A stretch of 44,329 bases of DNA from Lacisediminimonas sp. (GTDB lineage: Bacteria > Pseudomonadota > Gammaproteobacteria > Burkholderiales > Burkholderiaceae_D), in contig NZ_JAUSNH010000180.1 in assembly GCF_030645335.1 (NCBI RefSeq), forward strand, positions 1 to 44,329. The letters are read 5' to 3'. Position numbers and translations under genes: made by a program. Below are positions 25,264 to 33,400 of this stretch, piece after piece. Numbering within the stretch: position 1 is the first letter of the stretch; each line of letters begins with the position of its first letter. A model generated the notes under the pieces. It had not been told where the DNA came from. It ran no database searches and saw only the letters and a program-made list of their open reading frames with translations.

Positions 25264-25824
25264 TCAGGCCGTTTGCCGTTCCACCCAGCGGGCAAAGGAA
25301 GCGGCAAATTTGGTCAGGAATTCGCGCGTACTGTCGGCAGTCATGTTGCCGCCGGCGTCGAACATGCCAGCCACATTGCCAAGGTAAGCCTCGGGCTGCT
25401 GCATGCACGGCACATTCAGGGACACCAGCGATTGCCGCAGGCTGTGATTGGCGCCGAAGCCACCCAGCGGTCCTGGCGAAATGCTCACCACCGCGGCCGG
25501 CTTGCCGCTCCAGACGCTTTTCCCGGGCGGCCGGGAGCCGACATCGACCGCATTCTTCAGCATTGCCGGCAGGCCGCGGTTGTATTCGGGCGTCACGAAC
25601 AGCAAGCCATCGCAGGCGCGCACCTGCTCGCGCAGTACCAGCCAGGCTGGGGGCGTGGCGCCGGCATCTTCCAGGTCCTGGTTGTAGAAAGGAATCTGGT
25701 CGACTTCAACGATCACCATCTCCAGCGAATCCGGCGCGACCGACATAAGTGTCCTGGCCACTTTGCGTGAGAACGACTCCTTGCGCGCACTGCCGATCAA
25801 TACAGCGATTTTCTTGCGTTCCAT
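25264..25824 (-). CDS. NADPH-dependent FMN reductase family protein
   Basis: A 186-residue flavodoxin-fold reductase. It carries the FMN phosphate loop LIGSARKESFSRK (9-21) and the family motif FVTPEYNRGLPAMLKNAVD, as in chromate/quinone reductases and azoreductases of the ChrR/YieF type. It probably reduces quinones or other acceptors with two electrons. The gene heads a transcript toward the Old Yellow Enzyme. Its upstream region is shared with the divergent FAD-oxidoreductase cluster, so both may answer to the same signal. Confidence 0.9.
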   Translation of the reverse strand: MERKKIAVLIGSARKESFSRKVARTLMSVAPDSLEMVIVEVDQIPFYNQDLEDAGATPPAWLVLREQVRACDGLLFVTPEYNRGLPAMLKNAVDVGSRPPGKSVWSGKPAAVVSISPGPLGGFGANHSLRQSLVSLNVPCMQQPEAYLGNVAGMFDAGGNMTADSTREFLTKFAASFARWVERQTA

Positions 25825-25975
25825 TGCGATCCCCTTTTACCGATTTGCCTTGAACCCCCGGTGAGACCCGCCATCCGGTCCACCGCCATGCCCACGATCC
25901 AGATCGACATTCTACCGGCGGCGCCAATGTGCCGCCTGCGCGGCGATCGGCGCGAGCCAAGCTTCCAGAACAATG

Positions 25976-25988
25976 TTGTCCTAGACAA
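25976..25988. promoter_or_regulatory. Palindromic operator candidate TTGTC-CTA-GACAA
   Basis: A perfect 5-bp inverted repeat around CTA, at the edge of an AT-rich island (25976-26060) within GC-rich DNA. It lies between the divergent FMN reductase and FAD-oxidoreductase genes. A near copy (11 of 13 bases) is found at 26039-26051. Confidence 0.5.
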
Positions 25989-26038
25989 TTCATATGTATA
26001 TAGCTTAAGCGTGCTATTATCATCGCCAAATATAGTTA

Positions 26039-26067
26039 TTGACATAGACAAACATGACAACTACAGG
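26039..26067 (+). promoter_or_regulatory. Second operator-like copy overlapping a possible -35 box
   Basis: TTGACATAGACAA at 26039-26051 matches the palindrome at 25976 in 11 of 13 positions. Its first six bases, TTGACA, are a perfect -35 hexamer. Seventeen bases later is TACAGG, a poor -10. A promoter with a weak -10 and an operator over the -35 is what a repressor or an activator of the MerR kind would use. It reads toward the FAD-oxidoreductase. Confidence 0.4.
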
Positions 26068-26121
26068 CCCGCTGGGTCGCTTGATATTTTTCCGCACGGC
26101 AGAGCGGGGATCGGCGAGGCA

Positions 26122-27480
26122 ATGAAAGTCGCCGTCATCGGGGCTGGGATCAGCGGGCTTTCTTGCGCCTGGAAACTGGAGCGCCTGTTCGCCACGCACG
26201 GCGACCATGGCTCCAGCGTGACGCTGTTCGAATCCAATAGTTACTTTGGCGGGCACAGCAACACGGTCGATGTCGGCTTCCAGACCGCGGACGGCTTTGT
26301 CTCGCACGGGGTGGACACCGGGTTCCTGGTGTTCAATCCGCAGACCTATCCGCAACTGGTGAACCTGTTCAGGGAGCTCGACGTGCCGGTGGCAACATCG
26401 GACATGTCGTTTGCAGTATCGCTTCCCCACATTGATTTGGAGTGGGCTGGCAGCAACCTTGACACGGTGTTTGCGCAGCGGGGTAACATGGTCAATCCAC
26501 GCTTCCTGCGGATGTTGCGCGACATCATGCGCTTCAACCGGATCACCACGGCCCTTGCCGAATCCCATGAACTGGAGCAATTACCGCTGTCGCTGGGTGA
26601 GTTCCTCGAACATCACCGGTTTTCAGCTGAATTCCGTGACTGGTATTTCCTGCCGATGGCAGGCTGCATCTGGTCCTGCCCGACCGCGCAAATGCGCGAC
26701 TTCCCGGTCAGGACGATGATCCGTTTCTGCCACAACCACGGGCTGCTGCAGGTCAGCGACCGTCCGCAGTGGAGCACGGTACGCGGCGGCTCGCGCGAGT
26801 ATGTGCGGCGCATGCTGGCGCAGATAAGCGATGCGCGGCTGGATCCGGTACTGGCCGTGCGCAGGCCAGTGGATCATCCGTCTGCCGGCGTGCAGGTTCA
26901 TAGCGCGAGCGGCGTTGAAATCTTCGATGAAGTGATATTCGCCTGCCACAGCGACCAGACGCTGGCGCTGCTGCAAGACTCTTCAGAGCATGAACGACGG
27001 GTACTGGGCAGTGTGCAATACCAGCAGAACCGCGCCGTGCTGCATACCGACAGCTCGCTGCTTCCGGCGCGCAAGAAGGTGTGGTCGGCCTGGAATTACA
27101 CCAGCCTGCCCGCGACATCGCGCGCCGGCGAAGGCGAGTCCCCGGCGCAGGTCTGCGTACATTACCTGATCAACCGCCTGCAACCCCTGCCTGCGGCATG
27201 GGGCGAGAAAACAGTAATCGTCAGCCTGAACCCCGTCAGGGAGCCAGCGCCGGAACAGATACTGCGCGAATTCGACTATGCGCATCCTGTATTCGATGCA
27301 AAAGCGCTGGCCGCGCAGAATGAATTGCCACGTTTACAGGGACGCGGCCATGTCTGGTACTGCGGCGCATGGACCGGTTATGGTTTCCACGAAGATGGAT
27401 TGCGCTCTGGCCTCAACATTGCGCAGCATGTCGCGGCATTGGCAGCGCTGGACAGGCCGCGACTGCGGCCGGCAGCGTGA
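26122..27480 (+). CDS. FAD-dependent amine oxidase-like oxidoreductase
   Basis: A 452-residue flavoprotein. The dinucleotide fold is at the N terminus (VAVIGAGISGLSCAWKLE) with an acidic residue at the end of strand 2 (TLFESNSYFGGH). The C-terminal FAD motif is WYCGAWTGYGFHEDGLRSGLN. It belongs to the NAD(P)/FAD-binding amine oxidase group that often accompanies DUF1365 and cyclopropane-fatty-acid-synthase-like genes. Its substrate is unknown; oxidation or isomerisation of a lipid is plausible. ATG 26122 places the FAD fold at the N terminus, with GGCGAGG upstream. The stop overlaps the next start (GTGA). Confidence 0.88.
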   Translation: MKVAVIGAGISGLSCAWKLERLFATHGDHGSSVTLFESNSYFGGHSNTVDVGFQTADGFVSHGVDTGFLVFNPQTYPQLVNLFRELDVPVATSDMSFAVSLPHIDLEWAGSNLDTVFAQRGNMVNPRFLRMLRDIMRFNRITTALAESHELEQLPLSLGEFLEHHRFSAEFRDWYFLPMAGCIWSCPTAQMRDFPVRTMIRFCHNHGLLQVSDRPQWSTVRGGSREYVRRMLAQISDARLDPVLAVRRPVDHPSAGVQVHSASGVEIFDEVIFACHSDQTLALLQDSSEHERRVLGSVQYQQNRAVLHTDSSLLPARKKVWSAWNYTSLPATSRAGEGESPAQVCVHYLINRLQPLPAAWGEKTVIVSLNPVREPAPEQILREFDYAHPVFDAKALAAQNELPRLQGRGHVWYCGAWTGYGFHEDGLRSGLNIAQHVAALAALDRPRLRPAA

Positions 27481-28310
27481 GCGTGCAACCAGCCCCCTCG
27501 CCGCCCCGCTCCGGCGCGCAGGCAATGCCGCAATTATTGCCAGGGCTGGTGCGGCACACGCGCTTGCGTCCGGTCAGCCATGCCTTCCACTATCCGGTCT
27601 ACCAGTTGCGACTGCCCTTGCGCACCCTGCAAGACCGGCGGTGGGGCAATGCGTTCCTGTCACACAATCGCTTCAACCTGCTGTCGTTCCACGACCGCGA
27701 CCACGGGGCCGGCGCTGCGCCGCTGCTGAGCTGGATCGACGACCTGTTGCGCAGCGAAGGCATCGACGGCGCCGATGGCGAGATCTGGCTGCATACCTTC
27801 CCGCGCGTACTTGGCTACGTGTTCAACCCCGTGAGCTTCTGGTTTTGCGAATCGCGCGCGGGACAATTGCGCGCGATCGTCTGCGAAGTCAACAACACCT
27901 TCGGCGAGCGTCATTGCTACCTGCTGGCCGACCCCAAGGGTGCAGACCTGGCCTGGGGCGCGCAATTGCAAGCGCCCAAGCGCCTGTATGTGTCGCCGTT
28001 CTGCGAAGTCGCCGGCGGCTACCGCTTCCGCTTCATGCAGGCCGAACGCACCGGCGCCAAGGGCGAAACGCTGGTGCGGCATGTGGCGCGGATCGACTAT
28101 GGCGACGACGGCGGCCCGCTGCTGCTGACCAGCATCGCCGGCACCGCCCGGCCAATGACAGCCGCCCGCACGCTGGCGGCGTTCTTGCGCATGCCGCTGA
28201 TGACGCTGGGCATCGTTGCGCGCATCCACCTGCACGCATTGCGGCTCTACATCAAACGCTTGCCGCTGGTGCGCAAGCCGGCCGCCCCTGCTGACCCGGT
28301 ATCCCGATGA
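27477..28310 (+). CDS. DUF1365 family protein
   Basis: A 277-residue protein of DUF1365, function unknown. Family marks include LVRHTRLRPVSHAFHYPVYQ, LHTFPRVLGYVFNPVSFWFC, VCEVNNTFGERHCY and KRLYVSPFCEVAGGYRF. The start was taken as the GTG at 27477, which overlaps the TGA of the preceding gene; the ATG at 27525 (MPQLLPGL) is the alternative. Genes of this family regularly sit beside FAD-dependent oxidoreductases and fatty-acid-modifying enzymes, so a role in membrane lipid alteration is inferred. No cyclopropane synthase gene follows here; a short-chain dehydrogenase takes its place. Confidence 0.88.
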   Translation: MSVQPAPSPPRSGAQAMPQLLPGLVRHTRLRPVSHAFHYPVYQLRLPLRTLQDRRWGNAFLSHNRFNLLSFHDRDHGAGAAPLLSWIDDLLRSEGIDGADGEIWLHTFPRVLGYVFNPVSFWFCESRAGQLRAIVCEVNNTFGERHCYLLADPKGADLAWGAQLQAPKRLYVSPFCEVAGGYRFRFMQAERTGAKGETLVRHVARIDYGDDGGPLLLTSIAGTARPMTAARTLAAFLRMPLMTLGIVARIHLHALRLYIKRLPLVRKPAAPADPVSR

Positions 28311-28338
28311 CACAATCCCTCCTGCCAGGAACACCCTG

Positions 28339-29142
28339 ATGCGACTGCTACCTTGGCAGCCAATGAATGCGCCCGTCACGCACTGGTCCGGCAAACGCGT
28401 GTGGATCATCGGCGCCTCCAGCGGCATTGGCGCGGCCACCGCCAGGCTGCTGCTGCAACGCGGCGCGGTGCTGGCAGTGTCGGCGCGTTCCGCAGCCAGC
28501 TTGCGCACCCTGATGCCGGCCAGCCCGGAGGCCGCTGACGCCCTGACGATCCTGCCGCTCGACATCAACGATGCGCCGGCCGTTGCAGAAGCGGCGCAAG
28601 CGCTGCGCCGGCAATGGGGCAGCATCGACCTGATCCTGGTGACGGCCGGCATTTACCGGGCGATGCGCGCCCAGTACATCGACCTGGCAGTTGCACATGA
28701 CATCATCGACACCAATATCAAGGGCCCGCTCAACGTGCTGGCGGCCACCGTGCCGCTACTGCGCGCGCAAGGCGCCGGCGCTGTGGCGCTGGTGTCGAGT
28801 GTGGCCGGCTACTCCGGGCTGCCCAAGGCGCTGGCCTATGGTCCGAGCAAGGCGGCGCTGATCAACCTGTGCGAGGGGCTGTATTACGACTTGCATCCGG
28901 CCGGTATTGGCGTACACCTGATCTCGCCCGGCTTTGTCGCCACGCCGCTGACCGCCGATAATGACTTTCAGATGCCGGCGCTGATCAGCGCAGAGCAGGC
29001 CGCAGCCGAAATCGTGGCCGGCATCGAGCGCGGCGAATTCGAAATCCATTTCCCGAAGCGCTTTTCGCGCGTGCTCAAATTGCTGCGCCTGCTTCCCTAC
29101 CGGCTCTATTTCGGCGCATTGCGGCGCATTACCGGGCTCTAG
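28339..29142 (+). CDS. Short-chain dehydrogenase/reductase
   Basis: A 267-residue classical SDR. The nucleotide site is IIGASSGIGAATARLLL, and the catalytic triad includes Ser in LVSSVAGYSG and Y-GPS-K. VTAGIY replaces the usual NNAG. The C terminus is basic and hydrophobic (FSRVLKLLRLLPYRLYFGALRR), suggesting contact with the membrane or with lipid. ATG 28339 has AGGA about 10 bases upstream; a second ATG at 28363 is possible. It is the third gene of the cluster and probably acts on the same compound as the FAD enzyme. Confidence 0.9.
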   Translation: MRLLPWQPMNAPVTHWSGKRVWIIGASSGIGAATARLLLQRGAVLAVSARSAASLRTLMPASPEAADALTILPLDINDAPAVAEAAQALRRQWGSIDLILVTAGIYRAMRAQYIDLAVAHDIIDTNIKGPLNVLAATVPLLRAQGAGAVALVSSVAGYSGLPKALAYGPSKAALINLCEGLYYDLHPAGIGVHLISPGFVATPLTADNDFQMPALISAEQAAAEIVAGIERGEFEIHFPKRFSRVLKLLRLLPYRLYFGALRRITGL

Positions 29143-29159
29143 CCACAGGAGTGAAGCAA

Positions 29160-29600
29160 ATGAGCGATGGTTCGCAGGCAGTTCGGTTGCAGGCACTGGC
29201 GCATTTCTTCGAGAACATGCACGCTGTCGATGTACCGCGTCTGCGCACGCTGTATCGCGAGGACGCGTACTTCAAGGACCCGTTCAATGAAGTGCATCGC
29301 ATTGAAGACATCGAACGCATTTTTGCCCGCATGTTCGAGGATCTGCTCGATCCGCGCTTCGTGATCACCGGCACCGTGCTGCAGGACAGCGAGGCTTTCC
29401 TCACCTGGAACTTCCACTTCCGCCTGCAACGCAGCCCCAGCGACGAGCAGTGCATACGCGGCTGCAGCCAGATCCATTTCGATGACGACGGCCTGGTCCA
29501 ATCCCACCGCGACTACTGGGATGCCGCCGAAGAACTGTACGAAAAGCTGCCGATCATTGGCAGCTTGATGCGCTGGCTCAAGCGCCGCATCCAGGGCTGA
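29160..29600 (+). CDS. SnoaL/NTF2-like fold protein
   Basis: A 146-residue protein with the NTF2-like cone fold pattern: LQALAHFFENMHAVDVPRLRTLYREDAYFKDPFNEV at the start, then TWNFHFRL and HRDYWDAAEELYEKLPIIG. Proteins of this kind bind or isomerise small hydrophobic molecules. The ATG at 29160 has AGGAG 8 bases before it. It ends the FAD/DUF1365/SDR cluster, 17 bases after the SDR stop, so it is part of that operon. Confidence 0.85.
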   Translation: MSDGSQAVRLQALAHFFENMHAVDVPRLRTLYREDAYFKDPFNEVHRIEDIERIFARMFEDLLDPRFVITGTVLQDSEAFLTWNFHFRLQRSPSDEQCIRGCSQIHFDDDGLVQSHRDYWDAAEELYEKLPIIGSLMRWLKRRIQG

Positions 29601-29704
29601 CAGGCCCCGCGATCACCTCAGCACCGGACTGCTGCTGCAGCCAGCATCCACAGACACCCGCAAGCTCAAAAGTATTTGCCTTCCCCGGCCGCCTCAGCTT
29701 ATAG

Positions 29705-29720
29705 TAATACGTGTTAATAC
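29705..29720. promoter_or_regulatory. Possible GntR autoregulatory site
   Basis: TAATAC occurs twice (29705-29710 and 29715-29720), spaced exactly 10 bases. The second copy is part of an imperfect palindrome GTGTTAATAC, which resembles sites of HutC-type GntR regulators. It ends 10 bases before the start codon of the GntR gene. Confidence 0.5.
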
Positions 29721-29730
29721 AAGTAAGCTG

Positions 29731-30546
29731 ATGACAGCCCCTGCCCAAGCCCCTTTCAATCGACATTCGATTGTGCCGATCTACATCCAGATTGCAGATG
29801 CATTGCTGGAGCAGATCAATGCCGGGCTGCTGAAATCCGACGACAAGCTTCCCAGCGAGGCCGAGCTGGTCGCCCGTTACCAGGCCAGCCGGGTCACCGT
29901 GCGGCTGGCGATTCGCCACCTGGTCAGCCAGGGCGTGGTAGCGCCGCGCCAGGGCAAGGGCACCTTCGTGCTGGCGCCGGTGATCAAGTACGAACTCGGC
30001 GAGTTCAAGGGCTTCTATGAGCAGCTGCAGTTGCAGGGCCTGCAACCGGAAACCGAAATCCTGCGCATGGCGGTCGATCCGGTCCAGTTGCCGCCGGAAG
30101 CCGTTCCGCTGTCGGGCACCGGCCGGCATGTGATTGAATTCGTGCGCCGCTATCGCATCGCCACGCAAGCATTCGCCCAGGTGCATACCTGGTACGCCAG
30201 CCATTCAATACCGGACCGGGACCGGCTGGACCGCTATCCGGTGCTGGGCCTGGTGATGCGCGAATTCGGTTCCTCCATCAAGTCGGCAGAACTGGGCATC
30301 CGTGCCGTTGCCGCCGATGCCGGGCTGGCCGGTGCGCTGGAAGTCAAGCGCAATGCACCGCTGCTGCTACTACGCCGCTCGTCCATGCTCAACTCGGACC
30401 AGCTTTGCGAGTACTCCGAAATCCACATACGCGCAGAGCGCTATGAATTCCGCATGAACACGACCGGCCCCTTGTCGGTCACCTCTGCCATCCACAGTGT
30501 GCTCGAACCGGCAAGCAGCCCGGCGCGCACGCCGCACCGCAATTGA
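29731..30546 (+). CDS. GntR-family regulator with UTRA domain (HutC type)
   Basis: A 271-residue regulator. The N-terminal winged helix (about 15-80) contains PIYIQIADALLEQINAG, LPSEAELVARYQASRVTVRLAIRHL and the wing GKGTFV. The rest is a UTRA ligand domain with a FVRRYRIATQAFAQ segment and a C-terminal RAERYEFRM. HutC-type members bind the substrate or an intermediate of the pathway they control. It lies 39 bases before the aconitase-X genes on the same strand and is likely their local regulator. A TAATAC direct repeat lies just before its start. Confidence 0.9.
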   Translation: MTAPAQAPFNRHSIVPIYIQIADALLEQINAGLLKSDDKLPSEAELVARYQASRVTVRLAIRHLVSQGVVAPRQGKGTFVLAPVIKYELGEFKGFYEQLQLQGLQPETEILRMAVDPVQLPPEAVPLSGTGRHVIEFVRRYRIATQAFAQVHTWYASHSIPDRDRLDRYPVLGLVMREFGSSIKSAELGIRAVAADAGLAGALEVKRNAPLLLLRRSSMLNSDQLCEYSEIHIRAERYEFRMNTTGPLSVTSAIHSVLEPASSPARTPHRN

Positions 30547-30585
30547 ATCAACCGGCATCGACACTTGCCGCATTTAGGAGAACAA

Positions 30586-31827
30586 ATGGAATTGAATGAA
30601 GTAGAACAAGAGATGCTGGCCGGCAAGCATGGCGAAGCCATACAGAAGGCGCTGGCCTACCAGATTGAAGTCGGCAAATTTTTCCATGCCGAGCGCTTCG
30701 TGCCGATCACCAATGCCCACATGATGGGCGACATTGAAGTCATGGGCGACGGCGGCCTGGATTTCCTTAAGCAAGCATGCGATCGCAAGACGCACTGCTC
30801 GATTCCAATCACGACCAATGCCCGCTGCATGGATTTCAACCATGTCGAAAGCCTCGGCCAGGACGCCGGCGAAGCGGTCAAGGAAAAGAAGATCATCGCC
30901 TACCTGAAGCAAATGAACGTGGTGCCTACCGACACCTGCATCAACTACCAGACCGTGTACCAGCCAACCCTGGGCGAGCACGTGGCCTGGGGCGATACCG
31001 GCACCGTGATCTATGCCAACTCGGTGTTCGGTGCGCGCAGCAATTTCGAAAGCGGCCCGGCGGCGTTTTCCGCAGCCGTCACCGGCCGCACGCCAGCCTA
31101 CGGATTCCACCTCGATGAATGCCGGCGTGGCAGCTTCGTGGTGCGGGTCGATGCCAAACCGGAAGACCTGGCTGACTGGGGCGCACTCGGCAAGCTGGTG
31201 GGCGAAACGCACCAGAGCTATTACGCGGTGCCCGTCTTTACCGGCATGCACCGCAAACCGTCACCGGACGAGCTGAAACATCTGGGCGCAGCGCTGGCCA
31301 GCTATGGCTCGATGGGCATGTTCCATATGGTCGGCGTGACGCCGGAAGCGCCGACGGTGGAAGCTGCACTTGGCGGGCGCAAGCCGGATGAAGAGATGGT
31401 CGTCAGCCAGGCCATGATGGACCAGGTCTACCGCAACTACGACTTGAAGGACCGCAACGGCAACCTGGTCGTGTTCTCCGGACCGCAGCTGTCGCTGCTG
31501 GAAATGAAAGACCTGTCGGAGCGATTCAAGGGACGCAAGGTCGCACCCGGCACGCAAGTGTTCGTGACCACCTACAGCGGCGTGCGCGCATCGGCCGAAA
31601 GCATCGGCTACACCAAGGACCTGGAAGACGCCGGCGTGCAGATCCTGGAAGGCGTGTGCTTCTACATCCTGCAAAACCTGTCGCAGATGCGCATCAAGAA
31701 TGGCTGGGTGAACATGGTTTCCAACTCGGCCAAGATCGTCAATATCATCGGCGCGCACCGCTTCAACACCATCCTGCGCCGCACCCAGGACTGTGTCGAC
31801 ATCGCCTGCACCGGGAGGATCGAATGA
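30586..31827 (+). CDS. Aconitase X, large (catalytic) subunit
   Basis: A 413-residue member of the AcnX family (DUF521). Known relatives include cis-3-hydroxy-L-proline dehydratase in bacteria and mevalonate 5-phosphate dehydratase in archaea, both iron-sulfur dehydratases. Visible motifs are TTNARCMDFNHVE, VPTDTCINYQTV and GDTGTVIYANSVFGARSNFE, with Cys residues that may hold the cluster. ATG 30586 has TAGGAG 6 bases upstream. It is the two-subunit form, since the small subunit is encoded next with a 4-base overlap. The substrate cannot be fixed from sequence; with the GntR regulator and a transport gene beside it, a catabolic role is likely. Confidence 0.9.
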   Translation: MELNEVEQEMLAGKHGEAIQKALAYQIEVGKFFHAERFVPITNAHMMGDIEVMGDGGLDFLKQACDRKTHCSIPITTNARCMDFNHVESLGQDAGEAVKEKKIIAYLKQMNVVPTDTCINYQTVYQPTLGEHVAWGDTGTVIYANSVFGARSNFESGPAAFSAAVTGRTPAYGFHLDECRRGSFVVRVDAKPEDLADWGALGKLVGETHQSYYAVPVFTGMHRKPSPDELKHLGAALASYGSMGMFHMVGVTPEAPTVEAALGGRKPDEEMVVSQAMMDQVYRNYDLKDRNGNLVVFSGPQLSLLEMKDLSERFKGRKVAPGTQVFVTTYSGVRASAESIGYTKDLEDAGVQILEGVCFYILQNLSQMRIKNGWVNMVSNSAKIVNIIGAHRFNTILRRTQDCVDIACTGRIE

Positions 31828-32243
31828 GCGCCCCCGTGTTTCGCGTCGACGACGCATTCGGTCCGGTGGTAGAAGGCCGCGTGCTGATTTCCACCGAAGG
31901 TTTTTCGCCGCGCTACGACCTTGACCGCTGGACCGGCCTGATCAGCAAGCCCGGCCACAAGCTCGAAGGCAAGAACATCAAGGACATGATCTGCTTTTTC
32001 CCGACCGCCAAGGGCGGCATCGCGGCGGGATGGGCCTACTACGACATCAAGCACAAGCAGATTGCACCCAAGGCGCTGATATTCGGCGTCACCAATCCGG
32101 TCATGGTGCAGGGCGCGGTGCTGGCCGACATCACCATCACGCAGGGCTGGTCGCATGATCCGTCCGAAGTATTCAGCGATGGCGACCTGGTGCGGGTCGA
32201 TCCCCAGAAAAAGACTATCGAACTGCTGGAAAAGGCGGCCTGA
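31824..32243 (+). CDS. Aconitase X, small subunit (DUF126)
   Basis: A 139-residue protein equal to the swivelling small domain of aconitases. It shows the DUF126 marks VEGRVLISTEGFSPRYDLDR, GKNIKDMICFFPTAKGG and ITQGWSHDP. It forms the complete dehydratase with the large subunit. Its ATG overlaps the stop of the large subunit gene (ATGA), so the two are made in equal amounts. A 12-bp perfect hairpin lies just after the stop codon. Confidence 0.92.
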   Translation: MSAPVFRVDDAFGPVVEGRVLISTEGFSPRYDLDRWTGLISKPGHKLEGKNIKDMICFFPTAKGGIAAGWAYYDIKHKQIAPKALIFGVTNPVMVQGAVLADITITQGWSHDPSEVFSDGDLVRVDPQKKTIELLEKAA

Positions 32244-32250
32244 CAAGCCG

Positions 32251-32280
32251 TGCGGACAGGCCGACAGCGGCCTGTCCGCA
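32251..32280. other. Perfect 12-bp hairpin after the AcnX genes
   Basis: TGCGGACAGGCC (32251-32262) and its exact inverse (32269-32280) enclose a 6-base loop. No T-run follows, so it is more likely an mRNA 3'-protecting or attenuating hairpin than a classical terminator. It separates the AcnX genes from the decayed binding-protein gene. Confidence 0.7.
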
Positions 32281-32313
32281 AGCACGAAAAACGACAATAT
32301 CAAGGAGGAGACA

Positions 32314-33277
32314 ATGAGCAAACGTACCCTGGCAATACTGGCTGCCGGTCTGCTGTAGGCCGGCGCGGCCGTCGCTGATCCGAGCTATCCCAACCGGACC
32401 ATCCGGCTGGTGGTGCCCTTCCCGCCCGGCGGCCCTACCGATATCGTCGCGCGACCGCTGGCAAAGGAATTGTCGCGGGTGCTGGGACAGACCGTCGTGG
32501 TCGACAATCGCGGCGGCGCAGGTGGCAGCATCGGCGCCGATGTCGTGTCGAAATCGGCGCCCGACGGCTACACGCTGCTGCTGGGAACCGTCGGCACGCA
32601 AGCGATCAACCCGAGCGTCTACAAATCCCTGCCCTACGATCCCCGCACGGATTTCACGGCGATTGCGCTGACCGGCTCGGCGCCGGTGGCGATCGTGGTG
32701 AACGGCAGCGGGACCTATCCCAATCTTGCCGCCCTGGTCGCAGCCGGGCGTGACAAGAGCCGTGCGCGGCCGCCGAATTACGGCAGTGCCGGCAGCGGCT
32801 CGCCAGGTCATCTGTCGCTTCAAGTCGCAGACTGGCGCTGTGCTGACCCATGTTCCGTACAAGGGGAGCGCGCCGGCGGTGCAGGATTTGATCGGCGGTC
32901 AGATCGACATGATGTTTGATCCGGTGCAGTCGGTGCTGCCGCATATCAAGGGTGGGCGGATCAAGGCGCTTGCCGTTGCGTCGCGCCAGCGTCTTGCGGT
33001 TTTGCCGGATGTGCCCACTGTGGTGGAAGCCGGTTTTCCGGACTATGAAATGACGGCGTGGTGGGGGGTGTTGGCGCCGGCCAAGTTGCCTAAGGATATT
33101 GCCGACAAGCTGTCGGCGGCAGTGCTGGAGGCGGCTAAAGGGGAATCGTTCCGGGCCCTGCGGGATCTGGGGATCGAGCCTTTGACGATGGATTCGGGGA
33201 CGTTTGGGAAATTTATCCAGGCTGAGGCGGCCAAGTGGAGCAAGGTGGTCAAGGATTCCGGGGCGACGAATAATTGA
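32314..33277 (+). pseudogene. Broken Bug/TctC-family solute-binding protein gene
   Basis: This would encode an approximately 320-residue periplasmic binding protein of the tripartite tricarboxylate transporter type. A strong ribosome site (AAGGAGGAG) precedes ATG 32314. The signal peptide is cut by an in-frame TAG at 32356-32358, after MSKRTLAILAAGLL. Family sequence continues in the same frame (SYPNRTIRLVVPFPPGGPTD, GAGGSIGADVV), then moves to another frame near 32816-32820. The first frame reads GSGSPGHLS and the other resumes FKSQTGAVLTHVPYKG. Comparison with the family suggests about 8 bases were lost. The C-terminal part is otherwise intact to 33277. Two separate lesions make a non-functional gene the best reading. 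Confidence 0.88.
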
Positions 33278-33298
33278 TTTTCTTTTATGGCGTTGTTG

Positions 33299-33333
33299 GG
33301 GGTTATTGGCGTCGATGTGAAGCCAATAACCCC
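33299..33333. terminator. Strong 12-bp hairpin between convergent genes
   Basis: GGGGTTATTGGC (33299-33310) and GCCAATAACCCC (33322-33333) pair perfectly around an 11-base loop. It lies between the 3' ends of the broken binding-protein gene and the CheB-CheR hybrid gene, where a terminator for both directions is expected. Neither side has a proper T-run, so the mode of termination is uncertain. Confidence 0.6.
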
Positions 33334-33400
33334 TGAAAGGCCAAAAATTGAGCAACGCAAACACCCGCCTGATCGCCCCTTCGCGCCACACCTGACCCAG

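Noticed and set aside
24330-25748. Plus-strand open frame of 472 codons opposite the Old Yellow Enzyme and FMN reductase genes
   Set aside because: Shadow of two well-supported minus-strand genes.
27278-28294. Second open frame over the DUF1365 gene
   Set aside because: Arg-rich alternative frame; the DUF1365 frame carries the conserved motifs and the overlapping start.
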